Counted from the first letter of the stretch, positions 45,106-56,800 are shown. The stretch is DNA of 64,000 bases from Parachlamydia acanthamoebae (GCF_000875975.1 NZ_BAWW01000066.1:620001-684000), one strand, 5' to 3'. The notes: generated by a model not told the origin, from the letters alone. Program-made: numbers and translations.

Positions 45106-47031
45106 TTATTTATGATAAGGAGAAATGAGTGCGCGTGAGCGTTTCTCCTCGAGCATAGATGCAATCAACTCTTCGGGTTTGATTTCTCCGAGGACCACAT
45201 TTTCTCGCGTTCTCAGATTCACAGTATGATTTTGCACTTCCTGGTCACCCACTGTTAACATGTAGTTGATTTGAGAAAGCTGAGCATTCCGAACTTTTTT
45301 GCTGACAGATTCATTGGACTCATCAATATCACAATGGAATCCTGCTTGCTTAAATTGCTTGCGCAATGTTCTAGCATACTCAACATGACGGTCTGCAACA
45401 GGGATTAAGCGCACTTGAAGGGGGCTGATCCATAAAGGAAAGCGACCAGAAAAGTGTTCGATTAAGATACCAAAGAATCGTTCAATTGATCCAAAAATAG
45501 CACGGTGAATCATAACGGGTCGTTGCCGACTCCCATCTTCAGCTGTATATTCCAACTCAAATTTTTCAGGCAGTGCCATATCTAACTGAATTGTTCCACA
45601 CTGCCAAGTACGGTTAATCGCATCTTGAATATGGAAGTCAATTTTTGGACCGTAGAAAGCGCCGTCACCCTCATTTATGCGATAAGGTCGGCCGGTTTCA
45701 TCCAAGGCATTTTTGAGCCCTTCCGTTGCAATTTCCCATTCTTTATCTGTTCCGATGGTGTTTTTTTCGGGACGTGTGGATAACTCTAGGCGGTAGGTAA
45801 GTCCAAAAGTAGAATAGATTTCATGCGCTAAGTTGAGGACATTCAAAATTTCGCTGCGAATGTCGCTTGGCTTCATGAAAATGTGCGCGTCATCTTGATG
45901 GAAGCTTCGGACTCTAAAAAGGCCGGATAAGGATCCGGAAGGTTCAAAACGATGAACGTTTCCAATTTCTGCCACACGCAGAGGGAGTTCGCGATAACTA
46001 TGAATTTGACCGCGGTAGTAAAGCATGCATCCAGGGCAATTCATGGGTTTAATCGCAAAATCACGATTTTCAATTTCTGAAGTAAACATGTTTTGGCGAT
46101 AGTTACTCCAATGACCGGATAATTCCCACAGGTCGCGGGTCATCATGGTTGGCGTTTTAATTTCGATATAGTTTTTGTCGTCCAAACATTGACGTAAGTA
46201 AGCCAACAGCTCATTCCAAATAATAGTACCCTTTGGATGAATAAAGGGCATACCAGGGGCTTCTTCTTTTAAAGAGAATAAATCGAGCTTAGCACCTAAA
46301 ACTTTGTGATCTCTTTTTTTAGCTTCTTCAACAGATGTTAAGTAATCTTTTAACATTTTTCTGTCGGGGAATGTAATGGCATACACACGTGTCAACATTT
46401 CGTTTTCGTGGTTTCCTCTCCAATACGCACCCGATGTTTTAAGCACTTTAAGAGCTTTAATCTTACCCAAGTTGTATAAATGCGGGCCACGGCATAAATC
46501 AAAGAATTCACCTTGGCGATAGCCTGAAAGTTCTGCATCTTCTGGGAAGCTGCGAATCAATTCCTGTTTAAAGGGGTTATGGGCAAATGCCTGGAGGGCT
46601 TCCTCTTTATTAGCAAAGCTTTCTCTTTTGGAAAGGTAGTTTTCCTCAATGATCAAACGCATTTGTTCTTCGATTTTTTCGAAGTCTTGATCAGAGATCG
46701 TTAAATTTCCAAAGTCGTAATAAAAACCATTTTCAATTGGAGGACCAATCGTCGGTTGAGCATCGGGCCATATGCGTAAAATGGCTTGAGCAAGCACGTG
46801 TGCAGATGTATGCCAAAAGACTTCTTTGCCTTGCGGATCATCAAATGACCAAAATGTGATCGCATCGCCATCTTTTAATGGATAGGTTAAATCAACAGCT
46901 TTGCCGTTTACATTTACACCGACAGCTTGACTAGGGCCGTTTAAATGAAGCTTATCTGCAAGGTCTTTTGCAGTGCTTTCTTCTGGTAATTCCAGTTCTG
47001 ATACTTTTGTTCCACTGACCTTAACGAACAT
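45106..47031 (-). CDS. thrS: Threonyl-tRNA synthetase
   Basis: A 641-residue class II synthetase in the full bacterial layout: N-terminal TGS domain (1-60), the editing/SAD domain with HTSAHVLAQA (about residue 75) and CRGPHL, the catalytic core with MNCPGCMLYYR (zinc Cys), RVRSFHQDDAHIF (motif 2) and FGSIERFFGILIEHF (motif 3), and the anticodon-binding end (DIDESNESVSKKVRNAQLSQ). Length is normal. GGAAA before the ATG. Divergent from the gene at 47178. Confidence 0.97.
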   Translation of the reverse strand: MFVKVSGTKVSELELPEESTAKDLADKLHLNGPSQAVGVNVNGKAVDLTYPLKDGDAITFWSFDDPQGKEVFWHTSAHVLAQAILRIWPDAQPTIGPPIENGFYYDFGNLTISDQDFEKIEEQMRLIIEENYLSKRESFANKEEALQAFAHNPFKQELIRSFPEDAELSGYRQGEFFDLCRGPHLYNLGKIKALKVLKTSGAYWRGNHENEMLTRVYAITFPDRKMLKDYLTSVEEAKKRDHKVLGAKLDLFSLKEEAPGMPFIHPKGTIIWNELLAYLRQCLDDKNYIEIKTPTMMTRDLWELSGHWSNYRQNMFTSEIENRDFAIKPMNCPGCMLYYRGQIHSYRELPLRVAEIGNVHRFEPSGSLSGLFRVRSFHQDDAHIFMKPSDIRSEILNVLNLAHEIYSTFGLTYRLELSTRPEKNTIGTDKEWEIATEGLKNALDETGRPYRINEGDGAFYGPKIDFHIQDAINRTWQCGTIQLDMALPEKFELEYTAEDGSRQRPVMIHRAIFGSIERFFGILIEHFSGRFPLWISPLQVRLIPVADRHVEYARTLRKQFKQAGFHCDIDESNESVSKKVRNAQLSQINYMLTVGDQEVQNHTVNLRTRENVVLGEIKPEELIASMLEEKRSRALISPYHK

Positions 47032-47177
47032 GATATGATTTCCTTAAAATAGCATTGAAAAAGTTGAATTGTGATTTTAGCTGATTTGCACATTATATCC
47101 GATTGTTTTGTTTAAAAAGCTTGATTGCAAACGGTAATTAAATTGTATACTCTGCAATAGACAAAAGAGAGGCAACC

Positions 47178-50147
47178 GTGGATCCTGAAAAAATCGAACA
47201 GCTTTTTTTACAGCTTGAAACTTCTTTGGAGGATCCTCGTCTATTTCAAAACCTATTTGCCATTGTGACAAAAATTCGGCAACATCGAGATGCCAAAGAT
47301 GGGGATAATTTAAAGAGGGTTTGTGCGGAGGAATACGAAGAATTATCCAGACGCATGGATCAGTCTTCTTTGCAAGAAAGTTGCTCAGCAAGAAATGTTT
47401 TACGCACACGCAGATTGGCTAATTTATTGGTCAATGAAGAGGGGGAAATCAATTTCTCTCTTATTCCACCCTTAATTGAGCATCTTAAAACATATCTATA
47501 TTCTCTGGGACCTAACCGACAATACGATACCAAAAGGCAAGAGCATATCCTCCATGTTTTAACATTGTTATTAAACGACAAAAATTTGGCTGTCGTTTTG
47601 AAAAGTATCAGTCGGCCTTATCAACACAAATTTGCCGATCAAATCATTCGAGATGCTCTTCAAATACCCCCAAATGTGGCTGTTACGGATGCACATGCCA
47701 GAAGAGCGGCTTTATCAGCTTGGATGTGCTACTTACGTCAAAATGTGGGATCCTGTTTTGCCACCGCACCCGCGATTATCGTGCATGATGAACAACCCGA
47801 ATTATTTTTGACGGATATCCGAGAAATTTTGGCTACAGGACGATTAAAAAGAACGTTTGGCGGAGTTGAGTATTCAGTTCCATTAAGTACTAGCTGGGGA
47901 GCAGGGGAATTAAAGAGACAGTTTTTGATTATTAGAAATGCGGTTGAAGATTTTGAGTTTTGGCTTTCTCCCGGCCTATTAGCAGCTTTTGAAAATGCGG
48001 GCATCATTACGGAAGATCTTTCTTTGAAAAGGAAAATTCAAAAAACCAAGCAGGTCATTCAAAAAGTCTTTAAAGATTACAAAGGTAATATTCCTTATTT
48101 CTTGATTTCATCGGAAGAACTAATTCATGAAGCCCTTCTTAAATATTTAGATTTGACCCATCAGGATTTAGTGGATTATGAAAATCGTACAAAAGGGATG
48201 CTTTATACAGACATATTGATTCATTCTGTTCCCCAAGCAGGTAAAGCCAAAGTTTCAAAACACCAAGCTTCCGCCCATTTTTTTGTGATGTTAGAAAATG
48301 CCAAGAGCGCTTTTAAAGCCTTGACTGATAATGCGTTGTTGAAATCTTGGGAATTTACATTAGCCTCTTTTGCAGAAACAAAAGCCAATTTCACTCGTTG
48401 GAATTTGTACTCCAGCTTAGGGTTTGCCCCTGAGGAGCCGGGTGGCATTGGAGAATGCCTTTATCGGATGATTAAAGAAAAATTGGATGTATGCAATCAA
48501 ACTGTACAGGACCGGCAAGCGGAATACGAAATGTTATTTTCGCAAGTCAAGTACTTAGAACAACGGATTCGCCATGCTTCCACTGAACAAGAAGCGAAAT
48601 GGATTAAAATTGAATACCAAAGTAAAGCGAATGAGTTAAATGTTCTTCAAGAGCTAAGAGATCAAATGCATTCTAAAGCGCAGCAGTTTGCGCAACTTTT
48701 TGCAGCGCTAGTTGAGATGTATGACAGTCTATTTCCTTCCTATTTTCAAGAAGTCTATGATGCAGATATGCACGATGTCTCAACAGGACCGTACGATGAC
48801 AGTCCAGCGGGTTTTCGCCTTTTATTTAAGCATGGACGAAGTAATACGGCTCAATGGACGCTTATTCAAAATCAAAACGAATTCATTGATGCATTGGTTT
48901 CCTTTTTTATCACCACGGAAAGTGAGATTCAAAATGATCCGATTGCAGAGGGGTTAGATCGAGATATTTCTGAAATTATTTCGGCTGTCGTGGGACATAT
49001 CCGCACCCGTGAATTTTTAGAAACCGCCTTTTATCGCATGGCCGCAGCACATCACACGAAACCGATCAAGGATCCTCTCGATCATCTGGATCAGATTGAA
49101 AAAAAACCATGGGTTTATACATCCGGTGGTTCCATGAGCACATTGGTGAGTGCTTATTTTGCTCGGGATCAAAAACCCTCCGAAATGTCAAGGTGGGTGG
49201 AAAATCCTATGGAGCTATTGGTTTTTTTGGTCGATACACTTAAGCAGCTTCCCCCTAAAATTCAGGAAGAATATGAGCGCTCTCCCAATAAGTCAATGTT
49301 GATGCATTCTCCCACACACGCCTTTCTTTTAAAGCCTGGATTTAATCGTTTAAAAGAGGCATGGAAAGATGAGACCTACACGTATATTTGGTTAAGAGAC
49401 CAAATTTTAAAACCCGCACAAGAATTCACAGAACAAATTCTTTTAGATGAAGAAGCGGTTCAGGTTTTAATTGAATTGATTGCACAAAAAATACCGGTTA
49501 ATTATCGCCATTATTTTCGAAAAACTTTTGCACATCTTTATGGCAGAAAAAGTGTTTCGGAATTAAGGAATTTAATCTTAAATGCTTTCGAAAAAGATCG
49601 CGGATTACAAAGAGGGGATCAGCCTGCTCTACTTTCGGAAGAACTCGATAGTTATTTATATAGTTGGCTGCCTCTATTTCCTCGTTATCAACTTGAAAAA
49701 CGTATTTTTGAAATTATACAATTATTGCCGGGATTGACGGTTACTCATTTAAATGAAATAAAAAAAGCAGTTGATAAACTAAATGTTTTAACTCGCAGAA
49801 GCCAGCCTTATTTAACTGCACATATTTTACGCGAAATTTGTAAAAGTCTTATTTGTTTAATTACTGAAAAAACTTCGTTCCCAATTGATTATCATAAAGA
49901 AATTAGTTTGGTTTCACGTAAATTAGGTTATGCCATTCCCGCTCCCCTTATTTTTGCAGACACCAATTGGGTAAAAGAAGAATTTGGATTTGTCATTAAT
50001 CCGGGGGCAGAAGCTTTAGAGCTGTGGCGTGTAGACCCGATTGGAAGCTCAGGTGTCCCTATGAAAAGCTGGGAGATGTGGTTAGACGGAAGTCGCAGAG
50101 ATTTAGACTGGGGAATTTACAACCGCCCATTCGAGTATTATAAATAA
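47178..50147 (+). CDS. 989-residue protein with a papain-like Cys/His/Asn arrangement
   Basis: I do not know a named family. The start is GTG with GAGAGG upstream. Residues 188-193 read QNVGSC, with Gln188 and Cys193, like the Q...C of papain-type enzymes (oxyanion Gln and nucleophile Cys followed by F/W-A). Far on, SPTHAFLLKPGF carries His714 and FADTNWVKEEFGF carries Asn930 in a DTNW that recalls the papain NSW motif. The order Cys-His-Asn is correct, with a 500-residue helical insertion between. No signal peptide. If real, this is a very large cytoplasmic or type-III-secreted protease. A structural or scaffold protein is the alternative. Confidence 0.6.
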   Translation: MDPEKIEQLFLQLETSLEDPRLFQNLFAIVTKIRQHRDAKDGDNLKRVCAEEYEELSRRMDQSSLQESCSARNVLRTRRLANLLVNEEGEINFSLIPPLIEHLKTYLYSLGPNRQYDTKRQEHILHVLTLLLNDKNLAVVLKSISRPYQHKFADQIIRDALQIPPNVAVTDAHARRAALSAWMCYLRQNVGSCFATAPAIIVHDEQPELFLTDIREILATGRLKRTFGGVEYSVPLSTSWGAGELKRQFLIIRNAVEDFEFWLSPGLLAAFENAGIITEDLSLKRKIQKTKQVIQKVFKDYKGNIPYFLISSEELIHEALLKYLDLTHQDLVDYENRTKGMLYTDILIHSVPQAGKAKVSKHQASAHFFVMLENAKSAFKALTDNALLKSWEFTLASFAETKANFTRWNLYSSLGFAPEEPGGIGECLYRMIKEKLDVCNQTVQDRQAEYEMLFSQVKYLEQRIRHASTEQEAKWIKIEYQSKANELNVLQELRDQMHSKAQQFAQLFAALVEMYDSLFPSYFQEVYDADMHDVSTGPYDDSPAGFRLLFKHGRSNTAQWTLIQNQNEFIDALVSFFITTESEIQNDPIAEGLDRDISEIISAVVGHIRTREFLETAFYRMAAAHHTKPIKDPLDHLDQIEKKPWVYTSGGSMSTLVSAYFARDQKPSEMSRWVENPMELLVFLVDTLKQLPPKIQEEYERSPNKSMLMHSPTHAFLLKPGFNRLKEAWKDETYTYIWLRDQILKPAQEFTEQILLDEEAVQVLIELIAQKIPVNYRHYFRKTFAHLYGRKSVSELRNLILNAFEKDRGLQRGDQPALLSEELDSYLYSWLPLFPRYQLEKRIFEIIQLLPGLTVTHLNEIKKAVDKLNVLTRRSQPYLTAHILREICKSLICLITEKTSFPIDYHKEISLVSRKLGYAIPAPLIFADTNWVKEEFGFVINPGAEALELWRVDPIGSSGVPMKSWEMWLDGSRRDLDWGIYNRPFEYYK

Positions 50148-50635
50148 TTCGAATTTATATGATTCACGCCTGATTTACAGCATGATGTGAAAGGGTTGTT
50201 GGAAGAGATTCAAAAAACATCAAACCCCCTTCTGATTAATTAAAATGCACGAAAACATAATAGATGTTGACTAAATCCCTCCAAATCCAGTAAAACGTTA
50301 GCAACGAGCAGTCGTTTTTGGCTTTTATATCAGCCTAAGCATAAGCTTCCCCTGTAAGGGAAATGGTAAAAAGCAAGGATCGCAACCGAATTGAATCAGT
50401 CGCTTCCAAAGCGAGATTGCCTGCTTTAGCTAAGAAAGCGAAAAAGAGATTTACAAATTGTATTTACAAAAAATGTACTAAATCTTATACATGCCCTTAG
50501 CACGTCATGCATTTTTCGTGTAGATAGAGGGATGAAATAGGAGACGAGCCCAAGAGTGGCTGTCAAGTACAATTTGGTGGGATTAGCAAAGAATATTTGA
50601 ATAGAACTTAGCAACAAACAAAAATGGAGAAAATC
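50148..50635. other. Long leader region of the porin-like gene
   Basis: About 490 bp without a gene. It holds a probable promoter at 50463-50491 (separate entry) and then a leader of about 140 bases. No riboswitch fold is recognised by eye. Confidence 0.4.
50463..50491 (+). promoter_or_regulatory. Probable promoter of the porin-like gene
   Basis: TTTACA (5 of 6 to -35), 17 bp, TATACA (4 of 6 to -10). This is the best sigma-70/sigma-66-type match upstream of the porin-like gene, giving a long leader before the start codon at 50636. Confidence 0.5.
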
Positions 50636-52030
50636 ATGAAACTTTTTAGGTATTTGTTGCCATTACTGGTAGCTCTAGGTTTCACTTCTTCTGCAATTTA
50701 TGCAGATTCAGCTAACGATAGATTTGGCGACGAAGCGCGCTTTAACGAAGAGCTCAATGAAAGAGACTGGGATGCTTTGCTAGATTACATCAACACAAAG
50801 CGCACAATCAATGTTGCTGAAAAAGCGACAAACTTAACAATTTCCGGCGATGTTCGCACAGAGTGGAGACACATCCAAGAAAAACGTTTACACGAAAACT
50901 TACGCGGTCAAGGGAAAAAAATCCCAGTAAATTGTCACAGAAGAAGTAGTGATGATGATTGTGAAGTATTCTGCCATAGTGATGATGAAGAAGATTGTGA
51001 ATGCATTCCAATCTCTCGCGATGACTATGATATTGAAGCTAACCTCTTCGTAGAATACTCTTGCGACAACACATGGGGTGTTATTCAATTGCAATTTGAT
51101 AATTCTGCAGGTATCGATGGAACAAGTCTAGATTGCCGATGCGCAAGACAAGCCCTTCACGGAAGTGGTTTTGGCGATTCAATCAACCTTAAAAGAGCTT
51201 ATTTGGGTTATAACCTATACTGCTGCGAAGGTACACGTTTTGATATTGAAATTGGCCGCCGCCCTCTTTACACAATTTTCGATTCCAATGTTCAATTCCT
51301 AAACCGTTTTGATGGTATCTTAGTAAAATACGACAGCAATTGCGAATATTTTGCTGATTGGTATTTACATATGGGAGCATTTATCGTAGACGAAAAAGTT
51401 AACCACTCTGCATTCGTAAGTGAATTTGGTTTACTAGATGTTTGTGATTCAGGATTCGATTTTAAATATTCCTTTATTACATGGAAAAAACACTGGTGGA
51501 ATAATGACGGGAGAAACCGTTGTGATGAGAAGCATGCTCTAGGATCTCGTTTCTGTGTATCACAGTTCACGACTTACTACCATCTTGATCCAGAAATGCT
51601 TTGTGCACCAGCTCAATTCTACGGTGCTGTATTGTGGAACACAGCTTCAGGTAGAGGAAAAATCTTCGAAGAGCAGGAAGACAATCATCACAAACGTGAA
51701 AATTTTGCATGGTATGCAGGTTTTACACTTGGTGATGTGATCTGTGAAGGAGACTGGTCCGTAGATGTGCAATATCAATACGTAGAAGCTCGTGCTGTTC
51801 CAGACGAAGATGTATCTGGAATCGGTCGTGGTAACGTACTTAACGAATCTGTAACTGTTGCTGGTCGTGGTAACACAAACTACAAAGGTTGGAGATTACA
51901 AGGTTTATACGCTGTAACAGACAACCTTTCTTTAGATGCACGTGTACAATGGTCCACGCAAATCAAAAAGAGAATCGGTGGTCAACATAGCTACTCAGAG
52001 TATAGATTACAAGCAATCTACGCGTTCTAA
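50636..52030 (+). CDS. Cys-rich outer-membrane porin, Pom-like
   Basis: A 464-residue exported protein. The start used is the ATG at 50636 (MKLFRYLLPLLVALGF), because GGAG lies 8 bp before it; a signal peptide follows, ending near SSAIYA. The rest alternates as beta strands (SINLKRAYLGYNLYCCEGTR, FDIEIGRRPL, WYAGFTLGDVICEGDW) and ends with Phe (LQAIYAF), as outer-membrane barrels do. About 16 cysteines (CHRR, DDDCEVFCHSDDEEDCEC, DCRC, YCC) would allow disulphide cross-linking. This fits the Protochlamydia PomS/T family of porins as I recall it. A strong terminator follows. Confidence 0.8.
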   Translation: MKLFRYLLPLLVALGFTSSAIYADSANDRFGDEARFNEELNERDWDALLDYINTKRTINVAEKATNLTISGDVRTEWRHIQEKRLHENLRGQGKKIPVNCHRRSSDDDCEVFCHSDDEEDCECIPISRDDYDIEANLFVEYSCDNTWGVIQLQFDNSAGIDGTSLDCRCARQALHGSGFGDSINLKRAYLGYNLYCCEGTRFDIEIGRRPLYTIFDSNVQFLNRFDGILVKYDSNCEYFADWYLHMGAFIVDEKVNHSAFVSEFGLLDVCDSGFDFKYSFITWKKHWWNNDGRNRCDEKHALGSRFCVSQFTTYYHLDPEMLCAPAQFYGAVLWNTASGRGKIFEEQEDNHHKRENFAWYAGFTLGDVICEGDWSVDVQYQYVEARAVPDEDVSGIGRGNVLNESVTVAGRGNTNYKGWRLQGLYAVTDNLSLDARVQWSTQIKKRIGGQHSYSEYRLQAIYAF

Positions 52031-52060
52031 TCGAACCCTCTTGAGTTGAACTCTTGCAAA

Positions 52061-52090
52061 AACAGGGGAACCTTCGCTGGTTCCCTTGTT
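52061..52090 (+). terminator. Terminator of the porin-like gene
   Basis: AACAGGGGAACC and GGTTCCCTTGTT form a 12-bp stem (one G-T pair) around a six-base loop, followed by ACTATTTAGTCTCTTTT. It starts 30 bp after the stop codon. Confidence 0.8.
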
Positions 52091-52704
52091 ACTATTTAGT
52101 CTCTTTTATTTTTCTAAATATTATAAAGCACACCCGCCTAAAAAAGTCTTGCGTACATTAAAACAAATTAGAATATATGATGTGATTTTATATGTTGTAT
52201 TTCAACTTTATCTTTTGCATCATAAAGAGATAACTCTCTTAATAATCTCAATAGATGTCTGTGTAAGTTTATCTTTGTTATCTTAAAATTGTTATATTTA
52301 TTACAATAAACATCTAGATTAGATCTATGTGATTTTTTTTACTTTAAGTATTTTCGAACCAAGCTTGACATCGCAGCCTGATTATGCAATTAAATATGGA
52401 AGGCCAAGAACAAAGATTTAAATTTAAATGTCAGTGCTAATTTTGAAAACCGATGATTGAAATCATATTTTCATTCTAGAAATTCATGTTGAACCGCAAC
52501 TTCTGAGCTAGAATTGGTTGAATATGCACAGTTCGCGATTTCTTGTTACTTCACGAACTTCACTATCTAAGAGGAAGTTGTGGCCAATAGGCCCTTCTTG
52601 TTTTGGTATAATCAATTTCTTAGCGAGAAATCCGCCGCATATTGTTAACGCAAAATGAAAATACCACCATTGAGATCTTCAAGCCTATTTCAAAATGGAT
52701 TGAT
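52091..52704. other. Non-coding region before the transposase remnant
   Basis: About 610 AT-rich bases. The short open frame at 52086-52286 has no ribosome binding site and no coding character I recognise. No terminal inverted repeat or target-site duplication of the dead transposase was seen. Confidence 0.35.
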
Positions 52705-53640
52705 TTATATATGTCTTCTTCGATATTTTTCGATCACACCCATTGATTTTTTTCGATCCATTATTGTTTCAGTTCTTGATGCCTCTTCATGAATGGTATA
52801 TTTATATTCCTGTTCGTTTCTTTCAATGATCACACCTAGATGAGAACCATATATCCACACTGTTGATCCTAATAATCTTCGAGCATTTATTTCATCGGGT
52901 TGAAATTGATAACAAACGGTTTTCAAATTGCTGCGTCAATTACCTTGAAAGTCTTCTTTTTTTACGCTTAAGATTTTATCTAGGCCCATTTCTAAAGGTA
53001 ACTCTCGATGTGCTCGGACCCTATTTTTTGGCTTTTAGCAAATTTTTTATTTTAGTCTTTCAGAAACTTTTCTAGATAAATATTTCCTTCATTCATATCC
53101 AAAACTCCATCTAGACGCATTAATTTAATGAGTCTATTTTGCAGTACTCCATTCGCACTTTCATCGCCATACCAAAACTGGGTATTGCCATAAACATGAA
53201 ATTTTCTTATTGTTTGAAAATTGAATGTCTCTGTGTAAATTGCAACAGGTCTACCTTGCTTTTTATATATTCTTTTAATAGGTCAAAATAATCTTATCTA
53301 GTCTCATGTTTTACAAATTTCAGTTCTTGCAATTTGCTTGTCGCATCATCAATTATTACTAATAAGCAGCATTTCGGCGCCCTTCCCTCTCAAATCAATC
53401 TGCATAGCTCCCATCCGTCTGCTCCAGTTCACCTTCTTGGCTTTCTTTGTCGCAATTTTTAATTTTTTTCGTTTATTTGCTTGCCATATCCCTTCTTCTA
53501 TCATTAGCTTTCTAATCTATTCATGACTGAATTTCAAATGATGTCGTTTTAAAAGCTATTCGGATGCCAATAGGATCAAAATCTTCATACTGACTTCAGA
53601 TCTATTCGATTATAAGATTCTTTTCTGTTCATTTTAATCA
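52705..53640 (-). pseudogene. ISNCY-type DDE (rve) transposase, degraded
   Basis: Read on the minus strand, fragments of one transposase follow in order across frames: NRKESYNRID at about 53620; the run LKFSHE..IRKLMIEEGIWQ; QANKRKKLKIATKKAKK; QIDLRGKGAEMLL; a frameshift; IIDDATSKLQELKFVKHETR with an Asp of the DDE set; DYFDLLKEYIKKQGRPVAIY; IRKFHVYGNTQFWYGDESAN; and, at 52926-52705, DEINARRLLGSTVWIYGSHL. Many stops and frameshifts break it. The order and motifs are those of ISNCY integrases as I know them. No flanking ends recognised. Confidence 0.75.
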
Positions 53641-53822
53641 TGTCCATTTGATGTTCCTATTTGTAATTGACAAATAGAATACTTCAGATGGTGACATTTT
53701 TACTTTGCACAAGTGGTGACCATTTTCACGTTGTGCTTACAATTGGTTATAAATATTTGACATCTATTTTCAATTTTAATATAACAACTCGATTTTATTC
53801 ATTTGGATTTGGAGTAGAAGTC

Positions 53823-56800
53823 ATGAGATCATTTCAATATTTCTTGGTCACCTTTATTTTGTTATTTAGCGCTTTAATGGCGGAAGAAGAAGATCTTCTA
53901 CTGGAGCCATCTGAAGAAATTGCAAGAACCCCTCGGTCAAAGGAAAAAAATGATATTCGAATTTCCTTCGCCAATCTTTTAGGTATTCCTAATGGAATCG
54001 TAGAAGGCATGGTAAATGTAGTAACAGGTGATTTTGTGCAGCATGATATAGATCTTGTGTTGCCATCTTCTACTCCGCTTACTCTTGAACGTACCTATGC
54101 GAGTTCTTTTGGAAGTCATGGCTCATTATCTGTGGGATGGAATTTCAATCACTACAAAGTTTTGCATCTTTACCCAATACAAAAAGATAGGTTTGAAGCT
54201 TTATTGAACGAGGGAATGGGAGCAATTGCTAAATTTGAAGGGTATAAACCCATTCCCGCAAAATCTAATATATCACCTGAGTCCCTAAAATTAGGAGCGA
54301 CGAATTGTGGAAAAGGGGAGATTTCAGGAAAAACAAATCCGAATAATATCAGCTTGCATAACCATACCGGTAGTGGACGAGGCCATTTATCTATTTTAGA
54401 AGGATCGGGAATGCGGCACCATTTTACCCATCTTTCTTTTAAAGATAATGATAATTTTTATATTTATCAATCTCATCATCCTAATGGGAATTTTTTTGAT
54501 TATTATTATAAAAAAAAACAAGTAAATGCTTGTTCTCTTTATGATTCGAAAGGAAACTATGTTTCTCATTATGAAATTTACATGAATTCTACAAACAAAG
54601 AGAAAACCATAGAAATTTTCTCCAGTGATAAGCGAAAAGTGAGCTATTCACTTAAAAAAATTAATCATCAATGGCTTTTATTCGATGTTGAAAGTACAGA
54701 TGTGCCTTCAATTAAGTATGTTTACGGTGATTTTTGTGAATATCCTCACCTTGTCAAAAAAATACTCCCAGATTCTCGGTATGTTCAAATTTCCTATTGG
54801 TTGAAAAATGAAGCTTGTGGAGGCACAGAAATAGATATAAAGGATCCGAGACATCACACTGTAAAATGCATTATGCAGCCAGTGGGGCTCACTTCGGATC
54901 CTATCCAAACCTATTCTTTTGAGTACAAATTAAAAGGTCAAGGTGAAGGAGGAGAAACAATTGTTAGAGATGTTCAGGGAAATAAAACTTCTTATCATTA
55001 CAATACTTCTCAAAGACTGACGAAGATTGAATATTGCGGCAGATTAGCCAAAGGGGCTCATCGCCGGGATAACTTTTATTGGGGAGGAGAAAACAACACC
55101 AATCTCATGATTCATGCCATTACAGATCAAAATAATGGTGTTCAGCTTCTCCACCACTTTACTTATGATGCTTATGGTAATCCTTTGACAGAGACGATTG
55201 AAGGAAATTTAAGTGGCCAAAATATGTGCAACCCTATGGTGGGTAACGATCAAAAAGTCGCTAAAACAGGTTGTGAATCTCATGTAAAAATATGCGATTA
55301 CGAACTCCAAACTTCCTACAACCATAAGGTGTGCGAAAGAGAAGGAATCAAAAAGACCAAATATTCCTACTATAAGGGAAAAGACCAAGTCGCAACAAAG
55401 TTCATTTATGATGGAAATAACATCAAAGAGCGTCATTTTTACCAGTACAATGATCAAGGGATGCTGACCAGAGAGGTTACAGATGATGGTTCGCAAACGA
55501 ATGAATTAAATCGCACAAATGTTCGTCAATGTCTTATTCATGAAATCTCACCTGTAAAAGAGGGCTTAACATATCTGCCTGAAGAAGAAAAATTTTCTTG
55601 TGTCGATGCAAATGGACAAAATGCATGTTTTAAACGAGTAGTGAATCATTATGACAAGCATGGGAGACTAATTGCCCAGGACCATTTTGAAACAGATCGT
55701 TCACCTTCTCCTCGCTATCGCTTGCACTGGACCTATGACGCTCACGGCAATGTGATAGAACAAGTCAATGCGGCGGGGGAAACCATTTATCGCACCTTCG
55801 ATGCCAACGATAACGTACTGAGTGAAAGAGGATCTCACCTCCCTTATAGGAAGAACTTTTCTTATGACTTCATGAACCGTCTCACAAGTGTTGAAACCAT
55901 TGACGAAGCGGATATTAGTTATAAGCTTTTTTATGAATATGATAAACGTAGCAATCGAACAGCAAGCATTGATCATTATGGCAACAAGACCTGCTATGAA
56001 TATGATGCTTTCAATAGGCTTGTTAAAACGATTTATCCACCTCTACCAAGAGATAATGGGGAGATTTTTGCCCCTACAGAAGAGTTTGAATACAGTGCAT
56101 TGGGCTATGTTACTAAAACCAGAAATGGAAATGAGGATCTGACCATTCAACAGAATACGATTCGTGGACAGCCTTACTACATTAACTATCCTGATGGTTC
56201 AATTGAAAGAATGACTTATATTCTTGATGGAAATCTCAAAGAAAAAACCGAAAAAAATGGAATGAGAACCGTTTATACTTATGACTATAAAGATCGTGCT
56301 CTGACAAGTGAATCCTTTTCTCCTGAAGGAGAATGTCTAGGAAAGCATTCCTATGAGTATTCAGCTTTCCATCTCCTTAAAGAAACAGATGCAAAGGGGC
56401 ATGTGACGACTTATGAATATAACCCTCAAGGACAGTTAACAGGTGCTATTAAGGAAGGCTCTGCTGTTTATTATACCTATGATCCTCTAGGACGGAAGGA
56501 AACAATCAAAACATTCTTTGGTCATGGAGAAAATGATTATACCTTAGATGTATTTGCGTATGACTTACATGATTATGTCATTGAAGCGCGCCAAGAGGAT
56601 GCCTTTAAAAATGTGTTGCGTAAACAAACATTTGTCTATGACGCTGATGGGAATCAAGTAGAAACAAGCACTTATTCAGATGCGGGGGTAAGCACTGTAA
56701 AGACGACTTATAATTGTCATAAGCAACCTACCTCTGTGACGGATTCTGAAGGCAATGTCACACGTGTAACTTATCGTTATGATTATGTGGATGTATATGG

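Noticed and set aside
53667-53822. 51-codon N-terminal extension of the Rhs protein
   Set aside because: The downstream ATG at 53823 has a proper ribosome binding site and is followed by a signal peptide, which an N-terminal extension would disrupt.
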